Positions 42,748 to 54,603 of a stretch of DNA of 64,000 bases are shown here, in pieces. The notes beneath the pieces were generated by a model that did not search any database, was not told where the DNA came from, and saw only the letters and a program-made list of their open reading frames with translations. Origin of the DNA: Tsukamurella pulmonis (GTDB taxonomy: Bacteria; Actinomycetota; Actinomycetes; Mycobacteriales; Mycobacteriaceae); assembly GCF_900103175.1 (NCBI RefSeq), contig NZ_FNLF01000002.1, forward strand, positions 620,001 to 684,000, in the 5' to 3' direction. A program made the position numbers and the translations under genes. The first letter of the stretch is position 1. Each line of letters begins with the position of its first letter.

Positions 42748-43605
42748 CTATCGCGCGGTGAACACCGCGTCCGCGAGCACGGGAGCGGACCGCTCCACCG
42801 ACTCCGCGGTCACCAGATGACGCTCATCGTCGTGCCAGATCCGCACGCGCAGGGTCTCACCCGGCAGCATGATGCCGGCGAACTTCGCCGACCAGGAGCC
42901 GACGCGGGAGGCGTCGCCGTCGAGCACCGCGTCGGTCACGGCCTTGGCGACGACGCCGTAGGTGCACAGGCCGTGCAGGATCGGTGCGTCGAATCCGGCG
43001 GCCTTCGCGAACGCGGGGTCCGAGTGCAGCGGGTTCCGGTCGCCGCACAGTCGGTAGAGCAGCGCCTGCTGGGGCAGCGTCGGCACGTCCACGGTGACAT
43101 CGGCGTCCCGGTCCGGCAGCTCGATCCGCTCCGACGGCCCCCGCTCGCCGCCGAATCCGCCCTCGCCACGGGCGAAGATCGACGAGCGGGCGGTCCACAG
43201 CGGGTCTCCGGCGCCGTCGACCACCTCGGTCTCCTGCCAGATGACGGCGGCCTTGCCCTTGTCGTGGACGTCGCTGATCCGGGTGCGCGCGACCGCGGTC
43301 CCGGAGGCGGGCAGCGGGCGGTGCGCGGTGACCGACTGGCTGCCGTGCACCACCTTGGCCAGGTCGATCTCGACGCCGGGGAAGGAGACCTTCGGCGGCT
43401 CGGTGGCGTGGAAGTTCTGCGCCACGGTGGCGAACGTCGGCAGCACCACGGTGTCCTGCTCGGTGGCGTAGCGCAGTTCGCGGCCCGAGAGCGGGTCGGC
43501 ACCGGCGCCGAGCGCCAGCTGGTAGAGCAGCACGTCAGAGGCGCTCCAGGAGAACTCGGCGGTGCCGAGCTCGGCACCGATCGCGACCGACGGGTCGATG
43601 GGCAT
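42748..43605 (-). CDS. chsH3: Double-hotdog MaoC enoyl-CoA hydratase (ChsH3/Rv3538-like)
   Basis: 285 residues: an N-terminal degenerate hotdog (SASDVLLYQLALGAGADPL) and a C-terminal catalytic MaoC domain with YRLCGDRNPLHSDPAFAKAAGFDAPILHGLCTYG, which contains the D-x4-H hydratase 2 motif. It hydrates side-chain enoyl-CoA intermediates. It is the last gene of the KstD-KshA-KshB operon, 47 bp after kshB. Name taken from the Rv3538 match in size, fold and proximity to kstD. Confidence 0.82.
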   Translation of the reverse strand: MPIDPSVAIGAELGTAEFSWSASDVLLYQLALGAGADPLSGRELRYATEQDTVVLPTFATVAQNFHATEPPKVSFPGVEIDLAKVVHGSQSVTAHRPLPASGTAVARTRISDVHDKGKAAVIWQETEVVDGAGDPLWTARSSIFARGEGGFGGERGPSERIELPDRDADVTVDVPTLPQQALLYRLCGDRNPLHSDPAFAKAAGFDAPILHGLCTYGVVAKAVTDAVLDGDASRVGSWSAKFAGIMLPGETLRVRIWHDDERHLVTAESVERSAPVLADAVFTAR

Positions 43606-43652
43606 GGGACTCCCTCAGCAGTGGGCCGTCGTGGGACGGAATGGTCGACGGG

Positions 43653-44741
43653 CTATTCGTAGGTGATGTGCACGGCGGGTGTGCGGCGCAGCGACTGGCA
43701 CGCCAGGATGAGCCCGTCATCGAGGTCCTCCTGATCGAGCACCTCGTTGTGCGCGAGCTCGACCTCGCCCTCGACGAGGCGGCACGCGCACGCGCTGCAC
43801 GCGCCCTCGCGGCACGAGTAGGGAGCGTCGATACCCGCCTCGAGCATCACGTCCAACAACTTCTTCTCCGCGGGCCACGCGAGTTCGGTGGTCTTCCCGT
43901 CCAGTTCGACGGTCACGGTGCCCCCGTCGTCGGCGGGTGCGGGGGCGTCGGCGGTGTCGGCGGGCAGATCCTCCGCCTCGGCGATCGCGGCCTTCTCCTC
44001 AGCCTCCTCCTGCGCGGCCTCCACCTCGAAGGGGTTGCGCGGCAGGGAGCGGAACTTCTCGATGTGCACCTCGCGGCGGCCCTTGCCGAGTGAGGTCATC
44101 GCCTCTGAAACGGCGTCCATGAACGGTCCCGGACCGCAGACGAACACCTCGCGCGAGGCGAACGGTGCCGCCAGCGCGGCGAGGTTCGCAGCACTGGGCA
44201 GGCCCTGTACCGACTCGAGCCAGTGCACCACGACGAACCGCTCCGGGTACTTCCGCGTGAGCTCGGCGAGAGCCGAGGCGAAGATCACCGACTGCGCATC
44301 GCGATTGGCGTAGATCAGCGCGACGGACCCGGTGCCGGTCTCCAGCACCGAGCGCAGGATCGACAGGATGGGCGTGACGCCGCTGCCACCCGCGAAGAGC
44401 AGCATGTCCACATCGACGGACTTCGGCGTGAAGATGCCCGCGGGCACCAGCACGTCGACCTCCATGCCCGGGGTGGCGTTGTCGCACAACCAGTTCGACG
44501 CGTAGCCGTCGGCGGTTCGCTTGACCGCCACCCGCAGCGGGCCGCCGTCGTGCGGTGCGCTGCACAGCGAGTAGCACCGCGCGACGGACCCGGTCTGTTC
44601 ACTCGGCACCCGGAGGGTGAGGAACTGGCCGGGCTTGTAGGTGAACGACGACGCGAGCTCGGCGGGCACCTCGAACTCGATGGAGTGCGCGTCGTGCGTC
44701 TCCGCGACCACCTTGGCGACGAGCAGTCGGTGGATGCTCAC
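43653..44741 (-). CDS. kshB: 3-ketosteroid 9-alpha-monooxygenase reductase KshB
   Basis: A 362-residue class IA oxygenase reductase. The FAD domain has VARCYSLCSAP (RxYS motif), the NAD domain has LLFAGGSGVTPILSILRSVL and VFVCGPGPFMDA, and the C-terminal plant-type ferredoxin has PYSCREGACSACACRLVEG plus a later LACQS cysteine. An acidic/Ala linker joins it to the ferredoxin. It passes electrons from NADH to KshA. GTG 44741 overlaps the upstream stop (GTGA). Confidence 0.93.
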   Translation of the reverse strand: MSIHRLLVAKVVAETHDAHSIEFEVPAELASSFTYKPGQFLTLRVPSEQTGSVARCYSLCSAPHDGGPLRVAVKRTADGYASNWLCDNATPGMEVDVLVPAGIFTPKSVDVDMLLFAGGSGVTPILSILRSVLETGTGSVALIYANRDAQSVIFASALAELTRKYPERFVVVHWLESVQGLPSAANLAALAAPFASREVFVCGPGPFMDAVSEAMTSLGKGRREVHIEKFRSLPRNPFEVEAAQEEAEEKAAIAEAEDLPADTADAPAPADDGGTVTVELDGKTTELAWPAEKKLLDVMLEAGIDAPYSCREGACSACACRLVEGEVELAHNEVLDQEDLDDGLILACQSLRRTPAVHITYE

Positions 44742-45076
44742 TGGTTCTGATTCTCCTGGTCGGTGTCCGGCGCGGCGGCGTCCGTGGGGACGGGCACCTC
44801 GCCGAGTTTGGCGGCGCGCGTGATCGATTCCATCAATCGCGGGCAGGTGGCGCGCAGTGCGGATCCGGCCCCGTCGGCGGCGAAGACCGCGCACTCGCGT
44901 GCGGAACCGCACCACTGGATCGAGGTCTGCTCACGACTGTTCTTGCGGACCTGCACCGCGACGCCACAGGTGCCGCAGTTGAGCGGGGTGAAGCCGTCGG
45001 TGAGGAAGCCCTCCCGGTCGGCCACCGTCGCCGGTTGGGTGACCGGCTCGCCGAACATCGTCACCGTGGGGGACAT
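44738..45076 (-). CDS. Cysteine-containing protein between kshA and kshB (Rv3527-like position)
   Basis: 112 residues. The central part has five cysteines in LNCGTCGVAVQVRKN, IQWCGSARECAVF and LRATCPRLMESITRAAKLGE, suggesting a zinc ribbon or redox site; the tail is Glu/Asp/Gln rich. It starts 4 bp after the kshA stop and overlaps kshB. M. tuberculosis has an uncharacterised gene (Rv3527) next to kshA, though not between the two Ksh genes. I do not know its function. Confidence 0.7.
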   Translation of the reverse strand: MSPTVTMFGEPVTQPATVADREGFLTDGFTPLNCGTCGVAVQVRKNSREQTSIQWCGSARECAVFAADGAGSALRATCPRLMESITRAAKLGEVPVPTDAAAPDTDQENQNQ

Positions 45077-45080
45077 GGGA

Positions 45081-46253
45081 TCAGGCCCCTGCCCCGGACG
45101 CGTCGGCGGAGGTCTTCTCGGACTCCTGGCGCGCGATGTTCTGCGCGACCTCGGCCTCCCACGCCTCGACGGCGTGGGTGGTGTCGATCTCGAACTCGAA
45201 GCGCTGCGTCATGTCCTCGGAGACATCCGCCGCGTCCACGTAGAACTGCTCGTACCACCGGCGCAGCTGGTAGACGGGGCCGTCCTCCTCGCACAGCAGC
45301 GGATTGTCGATGCGGGTCTTGTTCTTCCAGATCTCGACGTCCTGCAGGAAGCCCAGTCCCACGTTCTTGGCGAACTTGCCGGCGAGGTAGTCGGACTTCT
45401 CGTCGTCGAAGCCGGGCAGCTTCTTGACCTTGACGCCGTACATGAGCTTGAACGAGTGCTGATCGATCGGGTAGTGGCAGTTGATCAGGATGTTCTCGAT
45501 CTGGAAGCCCTTGTAGTCGTTGTGCAGGTAGTTGATCATGTACGACGGCCCGAAGTAGTGCGCCTCGGACTTGAGCAGGACGTCGTCGCCGCCGGAGAGC
45601 CCGATGTCGGTGACGTCGTTGCGGCCCTTGGTGTCCAGGTACTGCGAGGCGATGTGCCCATCGAAGACGTTCTTGAAGTACGTGGGCAGGCCGTAGTGGA
45701 TGTAGAAGAAGTGCGGCATGTCGACCACGTTGTCGACGATCTCGCGGCAGTTGCTGCCCTCGATGATGATCTCGTTCCACACCCAGTTCGACCACTCGGG
45801 TCCGTCGACGTCACCGTCGATCTTCGGGATGTCCAGCTCCGCAGGCGGCTTGGAGTTCTCCACGTCGTGCCAGACGAAGAGCTGGTCGTTCTCGATCATG
45901 GTGGGCCAGGTGCGGGTGCGGGCCCGCAGCGGCACGCGCTTGGCGTACGGGATGGCCTTGCACTTGCCGTCGCCGCCCCAGCGCCAGTCGTGGAAGGGAC
46001 AGGCGATCTCGTTGCCCTTGACGGTGCCCTGGGTCAGGTCGCCGCCCATGTGCCGGCAGTACCCGTCGAGCACGTTGACCTTGCCGTCCTCGCCGGCGAA
46101 GACCACGAGCTTGGTGCCGAAAGCCTCGACGGCGTGCGGCTTCCCGTCCGCGAAGCCCTTCAACAGGCCCAGGCAGTGCCAGCCGCGGGCGTAGCGGGTG
46201 GGGGCGGTGCCGCTGTCGATGAGGCGGGCTGTCGCCTCGGTCTCGGTGCTCAT
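45081..46253 (-). CDS. kshA: 3-ketosteroid 9-alpha-monooxygenase oxygenase KshA
   Basis: A 390-residue Rieske oxygenase. The [2Fe-2S] ligands are C66, H68, C85 and H88 (GYCRHMGG ... ACPFHDWRW). The mononuclear iron site is in NVVDMPHFFYIHYG (N-x2-D-x2-H-x4-H). It hydroxylates C9 of 3-ketosteroids; with KstD this opens ring B. ATG 46253 overlaps the kstD stop. Confidence 0.95.
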   Translation of the reverse strand: MSTETEATARLIDSGTAPTRYARGWHCLGLLKGFADGKPHAVEAFGTKLVVFAGEDGKVNVLDGYCRHMGGDLTQGTVKGNEIACPFHDWRWGGDGKCKAIPYAKRVPLRARTRTWPTMIENDQLFVWHDVENSKPPAELDIPKIDGDVDGPEWSNWVWNEIIIEGSNCREIVDNVVDMPHFFYIHYGLPTYFKNVFDGHIASQYLDTKGRNDVTDIGLSGGDDVLLKSEAHYFGPSYMINYLHNDYKGFQIENILINCHYPIDQHSFKLMYGVKVKKLPGFDDEKSDYLAGKFAKNVGLGFLQDVEIWKNKTRIDNPLLCEEDGPVYQLRRWYEQFYVDAADVSEDMTQRFEFEIDTTHAVEAWEAEVAQNIARQESEKTSADASGAGA

Positions 46254-47971
46254 GCGATCTCCTCTTCCGCGCGGGCGGGGGCTGCCGCCGCAGGGGCTGT
46301 GTCCTGACGGGCCATGTCCTCGACGGCGAGGTAGGCGAAGACCATGGCGGGTCCGATGGTGGCGCCCGGGCCGGCGTAGGTGTGACCCATGACGGGCGAG
46401 CTGGTGTTGCCGGCGGCGTAGAGGCCTTCGATGGCACTGCCGTCGGCGCGCTGGACCCGACCCGCGACGTCGGTGCGCAGGCCTCCCTTCGTACCCAGAT
46501 CGCCGGGAACCATACGGGCAGCGTAGAACGGCCCGGTGCTCAATTCGGCGAGACTGGCGTTCGGCTTGTTCCGGGGATCGCCGTAGTAGCGGTCGTAGGC
46601 GCTCTCGCCGCGGTGGAAGTCCTCGTCCCGCCCGGCACGGGCGAAGCCGTTGAACTTCTCGACGGTGGCGGTCAGGGTCTCCGCGGGCACGTCCATCTTC
46701 GCGGCCAGCTCGGCCAGGGTGTTCGCGCGGACCATGCAGCCGGATTCGTACCAGCGCTTGGGCAGCGGCTGGCGCGGCGGCTGGCCGGCGAACATGTACC
46801 GGTTGCGGTAGCGCTGGTCGAAGACCAGCCAGCACGGCACGTTCTCGCCCGGGCCCTCGCCCTGGCCGTGCTCGCCGCCGTACATGGCGTGCACGGCCTC
46901 GACGTACGGCGCGGACTCGTTGACGAAGCGCTCACCCGCGGTGTTGACCATGACGCTGCCGGGCAGCGAGCGCTCCGACAGGGCGAACCAGGCCATCTTC
47001 GGCAGCTGGATGGACGGGCCCCACCAGGCGTCGTCCATGAACTCGAGGGCGCCGCCCACCGCCTCGCCCGCGCGGATCGCGTCGCCGGTGTTGGCCGGTA
47101 CGCCGTTGGTCCATTCGGTGCCGATCGGCTGACGCTGGTACTGCGCGCGCATCTCGGCGCTGGACTCGAAGCCGCCGGCCGCGAGGATCACGCCCCGACG
47201 GGCGGTGAGCGACAGGCGCTCACCGTCGCGCTCGACGGCGACGCCCGTGACCCGGCCGTCCTCCTGGGTGAGTTCGACGAGGGAGGTGTTGAGCCACAGC
47301 GGAACACCGGCCCGTTGCAGTCCGACGCGCAGTGCCGCGATGAGCGCCTGGCCGCGTCCGAGCAGGTGCTTGCCGCGAACTCGGGCGCCGTAGTAACGGC
47401 CGGCCACCCGGAGCGCGCGCAGGGGCCCCTTGGGGTGACGCATGATCAGGTTGAGCCACTTGAAGTCGGCCTGCGTGACCACGAGGTTCATCGGGGCCTT
47501 GGTGTAGTCCGGCTCGAGGTTGCGCAGCTCCTCGCCCAACTGCTTGCCGTCGAAGGGCTTCGGCTCGCAGGAGCGGCCGTGTGCCCGTCCGCCCGGGGCC
47601 TCCGGGTAGTAGTCGGAGTAGCCGGGAACCCAGGTGAGCTGCAGTGGGCTCATCCGGTGCACCATCGAGATGACCTCGGGGCCGCGGTCGATGTAGGTGT
47701 CGATCCGTTCGGCCGGCACCACGTCGCCGATGATGGAGTGCAGGTACTTGCGCGCCTCGTCCGGGGTGTCCTTGATCCCGGCCTTGACGAGCGCCTCGTT
47801 GCCGGGCACCCAGACGCCGCCGCCGGATCGGGCCGTGGATCCGCCGTAGTGCGCCGCCTTCTCCACGACCAGGACGCTGAGCCCGGTGTCCGCCGCCTTG
47901 AGCGCGGCGGTCATGCCCGCTGCGCCGCTCCCCACCACGATCACGTCGTATTCGGTGGTCTCCGCCGTCAT
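46250..47971 (-). CDS. kstD: 3-ketosteroid delta-1-dehydrogenase KstD
   Basis: A 573-residue flavoenzyme introducing the C1-C2 double bond. The FAD site is VIVVGSGAAGMTAALKAADTG. The C-terminal MGHTYAGPGATIGPAM has the Tyr-x3-Gly spacing of the KstD active site, and FADGKQ-type mid-region tyrosines are present (GYSDYYPEAPGGRAHGR). ATG 47971 has GAGGAGA 5 bases upstream. First gene of the KshA/KshB operon, behind an exact KstR box. Confidence 0.93.
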   Translation of the reverse strand: MTAETTEYDVIVVGSGAAGMTAALKAADTGLSVLVVEKAAHYGGSTARSGGGVWVPGNEALVKAGIKDTPDEARKYLHSIIGDVVPAERIDTYIDRGPEVISMVHRMSPLQLTWVPGYSDYYPEAPGGRAHGRSCEPKPFDGKQLGEELRNLEPDYTKAPMNLVVTQADFKWLNLIMRHPKGPLRALRVAGRYYGARVRGKHLLGRGQALIAALRVGLQRAGVPLWLNTSLVELTQEDGRVTGVAVERDGERLSLTARRGVILAAGGFESSAEMRAQYQRQPIGTEWTNGVPANTGDAIRAGEAVGGALEFMDDAWWGPSIQLPKMAWFALSERSLPGSVMVNTAGERFVNESAPYVEAVHAMYGGEHGQGEGPGENVPCWLVFDQRYRNRYMFAGQPPRQPLPKRWYESGCMVRANTLAELAAKMDVPAETLTATVEKFNGFARAGRDEDFHRGESAYDRYYGDPRNKPNASLAELSTGPFYAARMVPGDLGTKGGLRTDVAGRVQRADGSAIEGLYAAGNTSSPVMGHTYAGPGATIGPAMVFAYLAVEDMARQDTAPAAAAPARAEEEIA

Positions 47972-47987
47972 CGACTCTCCTCGCTGA

Positions 47988-48001
47988 TGAAACAAGTTCT
48001 C
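47988..48001. promoter_or_regulatory. Secondary KstR-like site, one mismatch
   Basis: TGAAACAAGTTCTC fits TnnAACnnGTTnnA except for the last base. It lies 17 bp upstream of the kstD ATG and 68 bp from the exact box. Confidence 0.45.
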
Positions 48002-48055
48002 TAGCTTCACCTGCGCCGATGGGCAGCAGGTACGCGCTACAACTGCAGCATAGAC

Positions 48056-48069
48056 TAGAACAGGTTCCA
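48056..48069. promoter_or_regulatory. KstR operator upstream of kstD, exact match
   Basis: TAGAACAGGTTCCA matches the KstR pattern fully, 85 bp upstream of kstD. The gene on the other side runs in the same direction, so the site serves only the kstD operon. Confidence 0.85.
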
Positions 48070-48141
48070 CTTGCCAGGGTTCGGCGGTGATCGGACCACG
48101 GCACCGCGGAGGAGCCGTCGCCGGAGGTGGGCCTCAAGCGG

Positions 48142-48576
48142 TCAGCAGGGGAGGGTGATCCGCTCGTAGCTCCCGGTGCTGGGGCGGTAGACCCACTGCG
48201 GGTGGGGCGTGCAGCGCGGCCGCGAGGGGCTCGTCACCCGGGGTGCGGTGCGCGTCAGGGTGGCGGTCGTCGGCGCGACCGGTGCGACGGTCGTCGTCGG
48301 TGCCGGCGGTGCGACCGGGCTCGGGGTCGAGGGCGGTGTCGTCACGAGGGAGGTCGACGGCGCTACGGCGACCGGCGCGGAGCTGGTCGGGGCGTCCGAC
48401 GGGGCCGAGCTCGACGGTGCCACCACCGGCTGCGGCTCCTCCGCCGGCGCGCCCCACATGCTCACCGTCACCCCGATCGCGGCGGCGCAGAGTGCGGTGG
48501 CGGCGGCGATGGCGAGGACCCGGCCGGCGAATCCGCCGAGGCGGCGGGAGCCCGAGGTGTCGACCCGATGGCTCAT
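48142..48576 (-). CDS. Membrane-anchored Pro/Ser/Thr-rich protein of unknown function
   Basis: 144 residues from ATG 48576 (GTG 48585 possible). One N-terminal membrane helix or uncleaved signal (GRVLAIAAATALCAAAIGVTV) is followed by an 80-residue low-complexity region of Pro, Ser, Thr, Ala and Val. The conserved-looking end is RCTPHPQWVYRPSTGSYERITLPC with two cysteines. It is probably a secreted or surface protein, with no evident tie to steroid metabolism. Confidence 0.6.
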   Translation of the reverse strand: MSHRVDTSGSRRLGGFAGRVLAIAAATALCAAAIGVTVSMWGAPAEEPQPVVAPSSSAPSDAPTSSAPVAVAPSTSLVTTPPSTPSPVAPPAPTTTVAPVAPTTATLTRTAPRVTSPSRPRCTPHPQWVYRPSTGSYERITLPC

Positions 48577-48813
48577 GCGGACCACCCGCTCTCGGAGAGC
48601 GCGGGCGCGGCGGACGCAATCGCAGTCATGTCCTCATCTTGACAGTCCGCCGATCGCCTCGGAAAGAGTGGGTCGAAAGCGAATGACGCTGGTGCGCAGT
48701 TGATTCAAAGTCGTGTGCTTCGTCCTCGACAGTGAATCGGCGGGAGATTGTGCGACCTCGTCGAGCCCCAGGTCGAGGCGCTACGGATGCCTCGCCGATC
48801 GCAAATCGAGCGA

Positions 48814-50277
48814 CTACCCGGTTGCGGCGGAGACTCCCGCGCGCCGTCCGAAGAAGCTGCCGTCGCCGAGGCTCGTACCGCTCGAGTACCCACCCGCGCA
48901 GACGCCGGAGGTGCAACGGCCCGCCGCGTACAGGCCGGGGATCGGCGTACCGTCGACGTGCAGCACCCGCGCGTCGACGTCCGTGCGCAGCCCGCCGAGG
49001 GTGAAGCCGGCGGTGCATCCCCGTAGATCCCAGGCCGCCACGGGGCCCTCGAGCGGCCGCACCCACTGCGCCTTCTTGTGCAGCAGGGGATCGGTGCCCG
49101 CGGTGGCGTGCCGGTTGTACGTCTCGACGGTGCTCGTCAGCGCCCCGGCGGGCAGGCCCATGTCGGCCTCCAGTTCGGCGACGGTCTCCGCCGCCCAGGT
49201 GGGCGGCTGCCGGAAGAACGGGGTGGAGGTCGTGGTCGCGAGCGCCTCCTCGTGCGCATCCATGTCCATGACCAGGTAGGCGGCGTTGTCCTGCTGGATC
49301 AGCACCGCCTGGCCGATCCGCCCGCCGTAGGTGTCCTCGGCGATGAAGCGCTGGCCGCGACCGTTGACCAGGATCCCGCGGGCCATCATCTGCGGATCGC
49401 CGAAGAACGCGACCTCCGTCGCGTCCATGTGCGCGAGCGCGGCGCCCGCCGCCTGCGCCATGAGGATCCCCGCCCCGTCGTGCTCCTCGATCGCGGCGGC
49501 CGGGCGGCCGATCAGCCGCGGCGCGTAGGTCTCGATCATCTCCGCGTTGTAGGCGAAGCTGCCGGTCGCGAGCACCACGCCCCGTCGGGCTCGGACGCGC
49601 ACGTCCGCACCGAACCGGCGGCAGAGAAGTCCTTCGACCCGGCCGTCGACCCCGGTCACCAGTGCGTGCGCGCGGATGTCGTACTCGGCGCGTACGCCGA
49701 GCGATTCTGCCGTCTCGACCAGTGGTTTCATCAGCATGTAGCCGGCCCCGCGCACCCCGGTCCGCTTGTCCGTCATCTGCGGGACGTGCCCGCGCGGAGC
49801 CGGCGTCGCGACCGCGTTGAAGGGTGCGGCGTTCTCGCCGCCGGAGTAGCCGAGCCCCTCGTCGTGCGGGACCTCCCAGCCGGGCTCGCCCCAGAACTCC
49901 TCCTTGAAGACCACGCCGCAGCCGGTCAGCCAGTGGAAGTGTTCGACGCTGCCGTGCGCGTAGGCGCCGATCTTGGCCGCGTCGACGCCCGGTCCGAGCG
50001 CCGCCGTCATGAAGGCCGCCATGTTCTCCGCGCTGTCCTCGAAGCCGAGCGCCCGCTGCAACGGCGTGCCGCCGCCGAGGTAGATCCAGCCGCCCGAGAG
50101 CGCCGCCGCCCCGCCCCACCCGCCGGCGCGGTCGAGCACCAGCACGTCGGCACCCGCGCGGGCCGCCTCGATCGCCGCGCTGACGCCGGCGATGCCGTAT
50201 CCGGCGATCACCACGTCGGCCTCCAGATCCCACGTCGAGACGTCGGACGCGGGGATGGGACGGCGGTCGTGGGGCAT
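48814..50277 (-). CDS. KstD/fumarate reductase-superfamily FAD dehydrogenase
   Basis: 487 residues. FAD-binding DVVIAGYGIAGVSAAIEAARAG; the C-terminal CTSGVCAGGYSSGTSLGDGSFFGRRAG is the flavoprotein end loop. It is shorter than KstD and resembles the Rv0785-type FAD dehydrogenases. A KstR-like site lies 20 bp upstream of ATG 50277, and hsaA is divergent, so a steroid substrate is likely but unproven. Confidence 0.82.
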   Translation of the reverse strand: MPHDRRPIPASDVSTWDLEADVVIAGYGIAGVSAAIEAARAGADVLVLDRAGGWGGAAALSGGWIYLGGGTPLQRALGFEDSAENMAAFMTAALGPGVDAAKIGAYAHGSVEHFHWLTGCGVVFKEEFWGEPGWEVPHDEGLGYSGGENAAPFNAVATPAPRGHVPQMTDKRTGVRGAGYMLMKPLVETAESLGVRAEYDIRAHALVTGVDGRVEGLLCRRFGADVRVRARRGVVLATGSFAYNAEMIETYAPRLIGRPAAAIEEHDGAGILMAQAAGAALAHMDATEVAFFGDPQMMARGILVNGRGQRFIAEDTYGGRIGQAVLIQQDNAAYLVMDMDAHEEALATTTSTPFFRQPPTWAAETVAELEADMGLPAGALTSTVETYNRHATAGTDPLLHKKAQWVRPLEGPVAAWDLRGCTAGFTLGGLRTDVDARVLHVDGTPIPGLYAAGRCTSGVCAGGYSSGTSLGDGSFFGRRAGVSAATG

Positions 50278-50296
50278 GGCTCTCCTAGGTCGGTCT

Positions 50297-50310
50297 CGTA
50301 ACCGGTTACA
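50297..50310. promoter_or_regulatory. KstR-like site, one mismatch, with perfect core palindrome
   Basis: CGTAACCGGTTACA fits TnnAACnnGTTnnA apart from the first base; GTAACCGGTTAC (50298-50309) is a perfect 12-bp palindrome. It lies 20 bp upstream of the FAD dehydrogenase start. Confidence 0.6.
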
Positions 50311-50363
50311 CCAGCAAGATAGGTGGATCCGAACCTTTGATGTAGCGTTTCGCGTCAGAAAAT

Positions 50364-50377
50364 GAGAACGTGTTCTA
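50364..50377. promoter_or_regulatory. KstR operator upstream of hsaA, one mismatch
   Basis: GAGAACGTGTTCTA fits the KstR pattern apart from its first base and contains the palindrome AGAACGTGTTCT with only central asymmetry. It lies 61 bp upstream of hsaA. Confidence 0.75.
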
Positions 50378-50437
50378 GTATCGATTCCAACGGCGGACTT
50401 CGGTGTTCGCCAGAGGGTCTTCAGGAGGCGAGGAAAG

Positions 50438-53407
<2,970 letters not shown>

Positions 53408-53408
<1 letters not shown>

Positions 53409-53968
53409 TGACCGCACCCGTCATCGAACCGCTGGACTACCGCACGGCCATGGGCCATTTCTGCACCGGCGTCACGGTCATCACAGCCGCCGACGAGGAG
53501 GGCCCGGTCGGCTTCGCGTGCCAGTCCTTCTCGGCGCTGTCGCTCGATCCGCCGCTGGTCCTGTTCTGTCCCATGAAGACCTCGGGGGCCTGGCGCACGA
53601 TCGAGCGCACCGGGCGGTTCGCGGTGAACGTGCTCGGGGAGGGCCAGCAGGACGTCAGCTCGATCTTCGGCTCCCGGCACCCGGACAAGTTCGGGGCCGT
53701 CGACTGGAAACCCTCACGCGCCGGTTCGCCGCTGCTCGACGGTGCGCTGAGCTGGATCGACTGCGCCGTCGAGACCGTGCACGACGGCGGCGACCACCAC
53801 ATCGTGATCGGGCGGGTGCTCGAGCTCAGCGCGCCGAACGCCGGTCGGCCCCTGCTCTTCTACAAGGGGCGCTACACGCAGACGGTGACCGATCCCGGCG
53901 AGGCGATCCCGCGCGCGCTCTCCCTCGACTCGTTCCTCACCTGGCCCGTCGGCGACGACTGGATCTGA
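53408..53968 (+). CDS. hsaB: Flavin reductase HsaB
   Basis: 186 residues of the HpaC/flavin-reductase fold (RTAMGHFCTGVTVITAADEE, CQSFSALSLDPPLVLFCP, SGAWRTIERTGRFAVNVL, FYKGRY). It supplies reduced FMN to HsaA. The start ATG shares a base with the hsaC stop (TGATG). A terminator follows 16 bp after the stop. Confidence 0.95.
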
Positions 53969-53984
53969 CCGAACCGCCGTGGTG

Positions 53985-54017
53985 CAGTGCCCTTCCTGGT
54001 AATCAGGGAGGGCACTG
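53985..54017 (+). terminator. Terminator after the hsa operon
   Basis: CAGTGCCCTTCCTG (53985-53998) pairs with CAGGGAGGGCACTG (54004-54017), with one G-T pair, around a 5-base loop. Confidence 0.8.
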
Positions 54018-54038
54018 GCGTTCGCACGAGGAGATGAC

Positions 54039-54602
54039 ATGACCGACCGGATCACCGCGCTGGACCTGCCCGCGGGCGAGCTGAGCGAGGGGACGCGGAA
54101 GTACTTCGAGATCTGCCGCGAGAAGCTCGGCATGGTGCCGAACGTCTTGCAATCGCTGACCTTCGACGAGGGCAAGCTGCGCGCCTTCAGCGATACCTAC
54201 AACGACCTCATGCTCGGCGACTCGGGTCTGAGCAAGCTCGAGCGCGAGATGATCGCCGTCGTCGTCTCCTCGGTGAACAAGTGCTTCTACTGCCTCACCG
54301 CGCACGGCGCCGCGGTGCGCGAGCTGTCCGGCGACCCGGTGCTCGGCGAGATGCTGGTGATGAACTTCCGTGCCGCGGACCTGCCGGCGAAGCAGCGGGC
54401 CATGCTCGAATTCGCGGAGAAGGTCACCGAGGCACCGGCCAAGCTCGACGAGCCGGATCGGCAGCGCCTGCGCGACGCGGGGTTCACCGATCGCGACGTC
54501 TACGACATCGCCAACACCGCGGCCTTCTTCAACATGACCAACCGGCTCGCGTCGGCGATCGACATGCGCCCGAACCCGGAGTACCACTCCGCCGCACGCT
54601 GA
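54039..54602 (+). CDS. AhpD-type alkylhydroperoxidase / carboxymuconolactone decarboxylase-fold protein
   Basis: 187 residues. The redox motif is NKCFYCLTAHGAAVRE (C-x2-C with the downstream histidine), the centre of AhpD-like peroxidases; LSKLEREMIAVVVSSVN precedes it. It may protect against peroxides made by the flavin oxygenases upstream. It starts after the hsa terminator with GAGGAGA upstream and converges with the next gene. Confidence 0.85.
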   Translation: MTDRITALDLPAGELSEGTRKYFEICREKLGMVPNVLQSLTFDEGKLRAFSDTYNDLMLGDSGLSKLEREMIAVVVSSVNKCFYCLTAHGAAVRELSGDPVLGEMLVMNFRAADLPAKQRAMLEFAEKVTEAPAKLDEPDRQRLRDAGFTDRDVYDIANTAAFFNMTNRLASAIDMRPNPEYHSAAR

Positions 54603-54603
54603 T

